Part shown: positions 56,616 through 64,000 of the stretch, piece after piece
Layout: every line of letters starts with the position of its first letter
Position numbering within the stretch: the first letter of the stretch is position 1
NCBI GenBank assembly: GCA_946406115.1
Contig: OX291543.1
Span: 34,932,815-34,996,814 of the forward strand
DNA: 64,000 nt
Source: Apoda limacodes
Taxonomy: Eukaryota > Arthropoda > Insecta > Lepidoptera > Limacodidae
Reading direction: 5' to 3'
Notes under the pieces: generated by a model
What the model was told of the DNA's origin: nothing
Databases searched by the model: none
Seen by the model: the letters and a program-made list of their open reading frames with translations, nothing else
Translations under genes and position numbers: made by a program

Positions 56616-56943
56616 CTTGTACAGCAAAAACATCCTTACTCGTAACAAAGTTTTATACAATCATCAACATAAAAGGCGTTTCACCAGTTCCAAATTAACA
56701 TTAATAATTTTTTTCGCTCCAAAAGTTTTGGTTTTAAATTCACTATAATAATATGGGACCACCTGGAAAGTATAACCTTTTAAATAAAAAAGAATTTCTC
56801 GAATCGGTCCAGGCGTCTTTGAGAAATCGGGTAACATACATAAAAAAAAAGATTCCGACGAAATGAGAACCTCCTCCTTTTTTGAAGTCGGCTAAAAAGA
56901 AAAAAAAAGGTAAGTGAAATTATTATACGTAAGGTAGATGTAT

Positions 56944-57111
56944 TTCTCTATACTTGATAGAATAGGCGCGTCATTACAACCCGTGTGTTCTGTGTACGCG
57001 CGCTTTGCTTTGAGAAAAAGTAAAATTTACAAAAAAAAAGCCCGTCGGAGTTATCAAAGTCTTAGTACCCGCTTTGCATTAACGTAATGACACTGTTTAC
57101 GAATAAGTGTG
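56944..57111 (-). repeat. Repeat family D, copy 2
   Basis: Inverted partner of 48539-48724 (see that entry). It ends at the tip gaataagtgtg. Confidence 0.65.
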
Positions 57112-57449
57112 ATGAAAAATATATTTTTACCGCTTTTACAAACAAATGAAGTGGCTTAGGAGGTTTTTTATTCTTGGATAACTGTAAAACATGCAACATA
57201 TTGCTTTTTAGGATTTCGTATCTAAACGGGACCCAATTATTAGGTTTATCTTGTCTATCATAAGGCTGAATAATTTTAGCCGTAATGGGTAGCCTTTTAA
57301 ATTGATCATAAAGTACGTACTGCTATGGCACATATCTTGTTATTTCCCGAAATATTTATTTATATTCCGTCTTATACGTCTTGCATTTCAGTAATCTTAT
57401 GCATAGCCCTTTCTTGAGGCTACAACATTGGATTTTATGTTGGTTTCAG

Positions 57450-57590
57450 ACAAGCTTTATCGAGCAAATACCGAAGCAGACGAGCATCAAGTACGAGCGG
57501 CAACTAGAGGAGCTGCGCTCGGAGCACGTAGGCTACGTCAACGAGCTCAGCCGCCGTCATAGAGAGACTGTCACCTCGCTCGAGGAACAG
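57450..57590 (+). CDS. Pericentrin/AKAP9-like scaffold gene, exon 5 (residues 652-698)
   Basis: After acceptor tatgttggtttcag the phase-0 frame encodes 47 residues: TSFIEQIPKQTSIKYERQ, then LEELRSEHVGYVNELSRRHR and ETVTSLEEQ. This is coiled coil, ending at donor gaacag|gtgcgt. Its 3' 87 nt are the founder of the repeat array that follows. It is GC-rich like exon 4. Phase and coiled-coil character agree with the upstream exons. Confidence 0.75.
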
Positions 57591-58408
57591 GTGCGTGTCG
57601 TCTGTTATCTGTTGTACCAATAACTGCCAACCAGCAGCAGCTAGAGGAGCTGCGCTCGGAGCACGTGGGCTACGTCAACGAGCTCAGCCGCCGTCACAGA
57701 GAGACTGTCACCTCGCTCGAGGAACAGGTGCGTGTCGTCTGTTATCTGTTGTACCAATAACTGCCAACCAGCAGCAGCTAGAGGAGCTGCGCTCGGAGCA
57801 CGTGGGCTACGTCAACGAGCTCAGCCGCCGTCACAGAGAGACTGTCACCTCGCTCGAGGAACAGGTGCGTGTCGTCTGTTATCTGTTGTACCAATAACTG
57901 CCAACCAGCAGCAGCTAGAGGAGCTGCGCTCGGAGCACGTGGGCTACGTCAACGAGCTCAGCCGCCGTCACAGAGAGACTGTCACCTCGCTCGAGGAACA
58001 GGTGCGTGTCGTCTGTTATCTGTTGTACCAATAACTGCCAACCAGCAGCAGCTAGAGGAGCTGCGCTCGGAGCACGTGGGCTACGTCAACGAGCTCAGCC
58101 GCCGTCACAGAGAGACTGTCACCTCGCTCGAGGAACAGGTGCGTGTCGTCTGTTATCTGTTGTACCAATAACTGCCAACCAGCAGCAGCTAGAGGAGCTG
58201 CGCTCGGAGCACGTGGGCTACGTCAACGAGCTCAGCCGCCGTCACAGAGAGACTGTCACCTCGCTCGAGGAACAGGTGCGTGTCGTCTGTTATCTGTTGT
58301 ACCAATAACTGCCAACCAGCAGCAGCTAGAGGAGCTGCGCTCGGAGCACGTGGGCTACGTCAACGAGCTCAGCGCCCGGAACAGGGAGACTGCCGCCTCG
58401 CTCGAGTA
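57591..58408 (+). repeat. 137-bp exon-intron tandem array
   Basis: Starting at the donor of exon 5, a 137-bp unit repeats: a 44-nt spacer gtgcgtgtcgtctgttatct … accag, then a 93-nt block encoding QQLEELRSEHVGYVN…SLEEQ. Five full copies (exon parts 57635-57727, 57772-57864, 57909-58001, 58046-58138, 58183-58275) look identical by eye. A sixth (58320-58408) is diverged and ends in TAA TAA in place of the donor. Founder exon 5 differs at several bases. Every block is phase 0 to phase 0. Confidence 0.95.
57635..58408 (+). CDS. Scaffold gene, array exons 6-11 (31 residues each; the last with a stop)
   Basis: If the 44-nt spacers are spliced, each array exon adds 31 coiled-coil residues in frame (93 nt), so any number can be included or skipped without changing the frame. 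Spacers begin GTGCGT, hold an ataact branch-like word and end in a triple acceptor, accag/cag/cag, which could vary each exon by one or two Gln. Retaining a spacer gives a stop (caa taa) after 10 codons. The sixth exon changes RRHRETVTS to ARNRETAAS and closes with two TAA codons at 58409-58414, so it could be a genuine C-terminus. Concern: 44 nt is below usual insect intron lengths, so splicing may be inefficient or absent. Confidence 0.5.
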
Positions 58409-58510
58409 ATAAGTGCTTCGAAAAAGAAAAAATCGTCGCCCCTACAACGTCCACTAACTGATCAAAACATTAGACACAACTACAAAATGAGAATGGTGGC
58501 GAAAACGAAA

Positions 58511-58610
58511 GTTTTTTTTAATACCACTAAGATTTCAATCAAGCTAACGGTCTACCTGATTGTAAGCGGTCACCATAGCCTTTGGAAGCTTGCAACAACA
58601 GGCGCAAACT
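58511..58610 (-). mobile_element. Family-A LINE 3' tip with poly-A
   Basis: On the minus strand: tgcaagcttccaaaggctat, ggtgaccgcttacaatcagg, then cttagtggtattaaaaaaaa. This is the extreme 3' end of the family, heavily 5'-truncated. Confidence 0.75.
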
Positions 58611-58619
58611 CTCTCTGCT

Positions 58620-58890
58620 AATCTCTGTATCTCTGTATTTGAGAAACCAAAACCAATTGCAAGTATTCTACATACTTGAGTTGTGTCTGCGTTAAAGGAA
58701 TGCTTGGAATGGGCGATTGCATAAATTAGGTATGTACTCGTACTAACATACTTTCAATTACAAAAATCTTTGTTTTATCCTTTCAAAATATCAACATACC
58801 TACTATAATCCGAACGCTCCGTACTACTTACATAAATCTTCATAGAATTAATATACTTGATAGATTGATTTTTTATAGATGTATATTAAT
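58620..58890. other. Unassigned DNA beyond the exon array
   Basis: AT-rich with no further coding exon recognised. If the scaffold gene continues, its next exon is beyond this window or too diverged for me to see. Confidence 0.35.
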
Positions 58891-59026
58891 TTAATATTAA
58901 TTTAATAACATATTAGTAGAAAAACAGTGTTATTGAAATATTTCGCTTTTGAGAGCGTCTTCAGTCAAAATATAAACAATAATAATAGGTAGTCAAATTT
59001 ACACAGGGCGCAAGGACTTTTTGAAA

Positions 59027-59326
59027 TTGCTCTACCATAAAGCGTGTTACATAGAGCGAGTCTGCGATAGAACTATCTTAAAACTAACTGATGGAGAGAA
59101 ACCTTCATGCGACCCGGGTGATCGTCTAGACTCGTAGACTAAACAATGCGGTGTATTCAGGTGCAACGTTGCTGACTAGGTAATTCTACGAACATGACTG
59201 TGGACCAGCGTGCTTAACTCCTCACCCCTTAAGTCGAAATCATCAGAGGGATAGTTTTCGGTGTGATAGTTTCAGATCAATGAAATTACAAATTTATACT
59301 TGTACAATATAAGGGTTAAAATGCTT
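59027..59326 (-). repeat. Repeat family E, copy 2, without the LINE (empty site)
   Basis: This 300-bp sequence is the inverted counterpart of the flanks at 49799-50713. Where the other copy carries the LINE, this one reads acttgtacaatataaggg on + with no interruption. Confidence 0.8.
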
Positions 59327-59381
59327 ATAGCTATGATGATATATACTATTGATGTCCCAACGCTAATACTATTCACTTTGA

Positions 59382-60212
59382 TCACATTTTCACATTCATT
59401 AAACTCTTTTCACTGACACTTTTTTTTAGATTACGTCCAAGCTGATTAAGGTTTGTGAAATCCGTAGTATCTAGGCCAATTAGGCTTTTCTCTGAAGAGT
59501 TTTCGGTTTGAATAGGCAGCTCCGGAAGGTGGATTATGGGTAGCTTCTCAAAACTAATGGATTCGCCTAAATACTGGTGTTTCTTCAAGGTTTTATTTTA
59601 GGTATGGGTAGGTAGGTATGATAAGGGTAGTGTGGTTAAGGGATTTACTCGTTGTTATAGGTAATGGAATTACTGTGTAGTATGTGTACGTATCCTTTTT
59701 ACAAGCGGTATCTCTAAAATTAACTTTACCTGATTTTGTTTAGATTAGGCTTTTAACACTTTAAATTGTTCTACCAAAATTAAATTTTCAATATTTGCAG
59801 GGTACATAAGTCTATCTGGTCTTTCAACATTTTCAATAATTCATCTGGGTCTATCTGGGACTGGTGTAAAGTTTTTAATTTGCCAATGGCTATAATATTT
59901 TCAATTTCATCCAATCTAATATAGAGCGTTTGGAAATTGTGTTATAGGTGTTCATTACTTTGTTAATATATTCATTGAAATGTTTTCTTATTTCCCAAAT
60001 AGCTTTGTCTAGTTGAATTGAAATTTGAATTAAGAGTCTAATACATTATGTCGTTCTGTAACATCATTTATCAGGTTTTCGTACCTAATAGCGTCATCGT
60101 TATCTAAGTTGCCTGTTATTATCTTAATAAGAGATCCTAAGGGGTTAAGAATTCCTCTTTTTGCTCGTTTAGAAGGGATTAATTGCCTATTCTTTTTAGT
60201 TGTGGTGTTCAT
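59382..60212 (-). pseudogene. Envelope-like viral fusion protein relic
   Basis: On the minus strand, 60212-60030 holds a dibasic cleavage-type motif (RAKR) followed by a Gly/Leu/Ile-rich segment (GILNPLGSLIKIITG) and an acidic stretch. This arrangement is typical of baculovirus F-like envelope proteins carried by insect errantiviruses. Further downstream, helical pieces of the same kind persist in broken frames (about 60000-59770), and a last open piece (59588-59382) is Leu/Glu/Asn-rich and may be the cytoplasmic tail. Stops and frameshifts separate all pieces. No gag or pol was recognised beside it. It is an old non-functional copy. Confidence 0.5.
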
Positions 60213-61760
60213 AAAATGATCAGTTTGAGTCTTAATATCAGGGATTTCAAATGAAGATTACCATCGGAGAAGTTTAACACATATTTGTTTAAGTTAGCAT
60301 ATCGGTTAGTATTAAACTTTTAAATGTTCGTAAATTAAGCTGAAATCTAAAATCTTAACAATAGTCCAACTATCGTAACTTAAAAACGTGTCCGTCTTTT
60401 ATAGACAGAATACAAAGGTTTTAATTGTTCTTTTGATTTTGCAGTAATAATAATAATTATTAATTAATTTCAAAGAGCCTCCTTAATTTGTCCCAGTTTA
60501 TTACAGTCCCTATAAGCCCAAGGGACATAATAACCAAGAGATTGTTAGAGCAAAGTTCGTCCAGTACTTCTATCTTATGGAGCGCAAACTTAGGCTTATG
60601 TTCTGTAGAAACGCTATGTTGCGTGTGACCTGCCAATGGTTGTCCTTAATGGCGTAGTAAGTAGCAGTCATAATGTTAAAATTGAGTTTGTTTACCAGTC
60701 TGCCGATAACCTTGCCTTTGTTCTTTGCAGGATAGGTGGTTTTTATCGGAATCAGACGCGCTATTAGCTATTCTTACTCACCAAGCGGACCCTAAAGACG
60801 TTCCGCCCTGCTATACACATCATGTCGCATAATGCATCTGCCCTTTTATTACGTCTCCCCTTCTTTTGTCTCTCTCTCTCTTACCATTCCTGTCGGTCTT
60901 TCTATTTCTCGGCAGGGTCATCGAATAAGTTTTTGAATATATATATGAACATTTTAGGAGTAAACAGGAACAAAGCTGTATATCAATAAAAAAATATAAA
61001 AAAAATCTTTTCAACGTCTGATTACAGCTTAAGTATTAGAGATACATAAATAATATCTAAGATATATTTTAATACAAAATTAAAAAGTTACAGTTTTTGT
61101 ATATACGATTTTATCGTATTATTAATTATTGCCGAGATATAAGCAAAAAAACTGAAAAAGAGTACCATTTTTTCAAGGTAGCGGCGTTAGCGCAACAGGT
61201 ATCGATGGGGACTTTGAGTATGCACAACGGGAGGTCTTAATGAACATGTACACCAAAATTCAGTACTCAACCAATCATTTTTTTTTCTAATTTGATTGCA
61301 CTTATCGTCTAACAAGTAGCTTTAGTAACCATAGATGTCACCATTATATATTAACATTCCACATGAATCCGGATTAGCATCATTAACATTTTTTCTCAGT
61401 AAACTTGATTAACTGATCATTGTCAACCAACCACAGACTTCCCTTAAAAACTTTCTGAAATAGTATTATGTAATTATGTAATGGGAGGAATGGGACGGCT
61501 ATGGGTTCAAGAATGGCCCCCTTATTTGCAAATCTTTTCTTAGGGAAAATTGAATCTGATTTTTCACATCTCAAGTAAACAAGCCAGTATTTTGGAATTG
61601 TTTTGTTGTTGATATCTTCATGATTTGGCCTCATGATGACAATAACCTTGACAAATTGCTTTATGACTTAAACAACTTCAGCTGTCTTTAATTTACACGT
61701 GAAAATTGATATAATTAAATTTCTAATTATTATGATATTAGTATTATAAGCTTTGGATGG
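60213..61760. other. Unassigned DNA beside the envelope-like relic
   Basis: Contains scattered fragments without a recognisable gene. The minus frame at 61634-61383 (83 codons) is not identified. A purine-rich tract (minus strand) at 60850-60890 includes a gagagagagag run. Confidence 0.3.
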
Positions 61761-61761
61761 A

Positions 61762-61806
61762 AGTGACAGCTGCTGTCAAAGTAATAGTTTGACAACAGCT
61801 GCCACT
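61762..61806. repeat. Short hairpin (19-bp stem, 7-base loop)
   Basis: agtgacagctgctgtcaaa is followed after gtaatag by tttgacaacagctgccact, its near-complement (17 of 19). It may be the joined or terminal repeats of a small element. Confidence 0.55.
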
Positions 61807-61959
61807 GATATACCTATTATTCTATTATTCGCTCAAAAGCGAAATATTTTAATAAACACTGTTATTCTTCTAATATGTTTTCAAATTAATATATATATAT
61901 CTATACATATAAATTTATAGAATTAAGATATACAATATATATTATATATATCTTTATAT

Positions 61960-62080
61960 ATATATTTCTACTGTACCTGTGTATGTCACTGTTTTCCTCC
62001 TAAACGGCTGGACCAATTTGAATGATTTTTTTGTATGCGTTTGGGTGGCGCCCTGGATGGTTTAGATTAACAAATCAGCA
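61960..62080 (+). repeat. Dispersed unit of the 17.1-kb minisatellite family
   Basis: Contains tgtgtatgtcactgttttcc, cggctggaccaatttgaatg and gccctggatggtttagatta, as in the single unit at 43735-43880. Confidence 0.55.
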
Positions 62081-62099
62081 TACATATATTTTTATTACA

Positions 62100-62170
62100 A
62101 AGATGCAGTCAAAAAATGTACCCGAGCCAGGACTTGAACAGGCCTAGGCGACAGGCTAAGGGTAAATAAC
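62100..62170 (-). repeat. Possible tRNA-derived SINE fragment (B-box only)
   Basis: The minus strand reads ggcctgttcaagtcctggct then cgggta, matching a pol III B-box (GTTCAAGTCC). No convincing A-box lies at the right distance upstream. Confidence 0.35.
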
Positions 62171-62544
62171 TGCATGCTCATTACGTCAACTTCAATTCAA
62201 TTCGAATAGGCAACGCCCACAGAACATTATAAGTCATTAGAAGTGCTATTTTACTCAAACAGTACTGGAACCGCTGTCGCCGCAATACATTCGCCATTTT
62301 GAAAGAGCCGAGCGTCTTAGCCAATCACGATCAAATAGGCGTTGTCAGTTTGAAAAGTGTTAGGGAGGAGGCTATGTCGATAAATCCATATCGATAAATT
62401 TGGCGTATAAAGATAAGATTTTTGCTAACTATAAAATTAATAATCTACTCACAATTAGGTCAAATTATTACTAAATTTTATGAAATCCACTTTTTTACAT
62501 AAAATAAAATATAACCTTATGAACCAATCTATACATATAAAATG

Positions 62545-62830
62545 CTTTGTCCCGAATGACTGACCGACGGATCAACGCACAGCCTAAATCGCTGATAGTA
62601 GAGACCTGAAACTTGGAGGGTGAGTTCTTTGTCAAACGTATGCGTATAAGAAAGGATTTTCCGAAAGGGTCAAGTGCGAGTCGGACTCGCGCAATAAGGT
62701 TAAATCGATTGTAATAAATTTGGAATTGTAATGAAATTTTGGTAAAATGTTATGTACACGCCGGGGAAGGTTTCAAGTGCGAGTCGGACAGGGTCAAGTG
62801 CAATTCGGACTCGCGCAATAAGGGTAAACC
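62545..62830 (+). repeat. Repeat with duplicated 'gtcaagtgcgagtcggactc' words
   Basis: The word gggtcaagtgcgagtcggac with tcgcgcaataagg occurs at 62667-62698 and in altered form at 62772-62823. It resembles the end of the 'gggttccgta' repeat family as I remember it from other lepidopteran sequence. Boundaries are unclear. Confidence 0.45.
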
Positions 62831-64000
62831 GATGTTAATGAAATTTTAGTAAGTTCCCACATACACGGAAGGTTTCTGAATTACCCTATTAGGTTGGTGC
62901 GGTAGATGTTCTAAAAAAACAAACGTTTGCCGGGTCTTATATATGAGGCCTTAAACGAGTAAATTTATTGTAACTACGATGATGACTAGACTAGGCTACT
63001 AGGTGTCAAACAAAGATAAACTATCCCTGTGCATATGTATTTATATTCTTTTTAGGTTTATGAAAAACTGGTAATTTGTAAGATATATTTGATAAGAGCA
63101 AAACATAAGTTCCCTAGTAATTGTGTGTCTATGACGTTCAAAAATGTAGTTAGGAATTTCATTGGCAAGAATTCTGTTTTGATAGCTCAAACGGCAGAGC
63201 GCTTACACAAACTGTAAGGGTTGCAGTTTCAAAGTCCTGGCTCAAAGTTCAACTTTTGCCTTTGCTATGAAAAGATTTGTTTATATTGATGATGTATCAT
63301 GTAGCCATGGAATGATTATGAAATGTTTTCTTTAGGGAGTCACGAACGAAGATTATTTTGATCTATATTATAAGAACAAAAAACAAAAATTTATGTGATG
63401 AACATTTATGATTGCCTTTAGACTGAGCTACTTTTTTCGCTTCCCAACGTTTTAGCCGACTTACACCGATTTTGGTCATCATGTGTGCTATATAAAAAAT
63501 ATTTATTAGGATATGAAATTCCATTCGTGCTCTGGCTTTCTGTCGCGTACCTAAATAAGTACTTTGAAACTCATAGCTTCAGAACATAGTACTGAAGGAA
63601 GTTTGCCACAGCAGTAGCTAAAGGTCGTCTAGGTGGAACTCGAGTATAGTTATTCCTTAGGAAAGTTTAAAATCGTCCGGAATTAAAAGAATTCTATGTC
63701 ATTCTCCGTCTCTCATCATAATTTTAACTATTTTCGAAAAAGAATAATATTTAAAGTATTAAAGTAAGTAGGTAAAAAACTTTTAAATGAATGGCAGTTA
63801 GGTAGAACTGATAACTTCTATCTACAAAGTCAGGTAAAAAAAACTTTTCTGTCAGCTCAGTTAATCTAAGTAAAAAATCTAAGTAAACTTCAACAAGGAT
63901 TTTTATAAATTGCGAATTTCAATTTTAAAAAAATATTTTACTAACACTAGCTTCTATCTACATAAACGTAAAAGAACCGGTACAAAATTTAGCTTAAGTG
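62831..64000. other. Right edge, mostly unassigned
   Basis: Apart from the tRNA-like sequence I see no coding exon or clear repeat. AT-rich DNA to the window end. Confidence 0.35.
63177..63247 (+). pseudogene. tRNA-like sequence (tRNA pseudogene or SINE head)
   Basis: A 71-nt stretch can fold as a tRNA. The acceptor strands ttttgat and ctcaaag pair over TTTGA/TCAAA. The D arm is GCTC/GAGC with an A-box-like tagctcaaacggcagagc. The anticodon arm is CTTAC/GTAAG around the 7-base loop acaaact. The T arm is poor (only CAG/CTG), with one extra base in the B-box-like gtttcaaagtcc, and position 33 is C instead of the nearly universal T. It is therefore unlikely to be a working tRNA and is more likely a decayed tRNA or a SINE head. 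Confidence 0.5.

Larger units (their letters stand above)
58896..61890. mobile_element. Possible 3-kb element bounded by about 62-bp inverted repeats
   Basis: The segment at 58896-58957 (attaatttaataacatatta … aaatatttcgcttttgag) recurs inverted at 61829-61890. The enclosed DNA carries the family-E repeat copy and an envelope-like relic. Two unrelated insertions of a short repeat in opposite orientation would look the same, so the boundary claim is tentative. Confidence 0.35.

Noticed and set aside
57591..58408. Direct repeats with regular spacing, CRISPR-like at first glance
   Set aside because: The repeat and the spacer are both identical between units and encode coiled-coil protein; this is a minisatellite in a eukaryotic gene, not a CRISPR array.
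57595..58409. 100-codon frames starting MSSVICCTN… in the array
   Set aside because: They read across the spacer in a different frame from exon 5 and consist of the repeat translated out of frame (QPAAARGAALGARG…).
62100..62170. Functional tRNA gene
   Set aside because: Only a B-box-like word is present; no A-box or cloverleaf pairing.

Overview
This is a eukaryotic window, almost certainly from a moth or butterfly. The DNA is AT-rich, genes are split by introns, and most of the length is transposable-element debris. Several repeat types look like ones common in Lepidoptera: 'gggttccgta' repeats, 'gtcggtgtgtcac' minisatellites, LINE 3' ends with (CAAAGT)n-type tails, and 'aaccggcttcaaaa' foldbacks. 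The organism call is inference from these patterns; no search was run.

Host genes. (1) A protein phosphatase inhibitor-2 gene (PPP1R2 family) lies on the + strand: exon 1 at 10146-10547 and exon 2 at 14509-14589, joined in phase 0 to give 160 residues. (2) A large coiled-coil gene on the + strand starts at 40955 and has exons at 40955-40999, 41247-42305, 47741-48465, 51231-51354 and 57450-57590, all compatible in phase. Its coiled coil resembles the pericentrin/AKAP9 centrosomal scaffold family. Immediately after the fifth exon comes an array of 137-bp units, each holding a complete 93-nt phase-0 exon plus a 44-nt intron-like spacer. This is the most unusual structure in the window. (3) Two short exon candidates (3500-3551 + and about 20499-20550 -) are weak.

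Mobile elements, left to right: candidate inverted-repeat DNA elements (662-1182, 2052-3165); a MITE pair (3912-4037, 14034-14224); a 5'-truncated LINE (5650-6322 -); a decayed Ty3/gypsy retrotransposon with LTRs and a 5-bp target duplication (6626-9984) about 160 bp upstream of the inhibitor-2 start codon; in the inhibitor-2 intron a LINE tail and a tyrosine-recombinase relic; a degenerate minisatellite (17110-17670); a nearly complete Jockey/CR1-like LINE (21118-24089 -) facing a chimeric partial copy on the other strand (24688-27352 +, itself interrupted); a second Jockey-like relic (27355-27930 -); a decayed PIF/Harbinger transposon with TTA target duplication and two interleaved antisense genes (31200-33348); a hAT relic (33990-34425); a 1.4-kb foldback element (36569-38008); and TA-flanked MITE-like DNA (40308-40778).

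The right third is the introns and downstream side of the scaffold gene. It contains a 5'-truncated LINE (49828-50456) whose empty site survives in an inverted repeat copy at 59027-59326, a 45-bp minisatellite, further LINE fragments (54613-55265, 55960-56103, 58511-58610), a hairpin element (56338-56615), an envelope-like viral relic (59382-60212 -), and a tRNA-like sequence (63177-63247). Most pieces are broken. The two host genes look intact within the limits of what is visible; the scaffold gene may continue beyond the window or end in the array.
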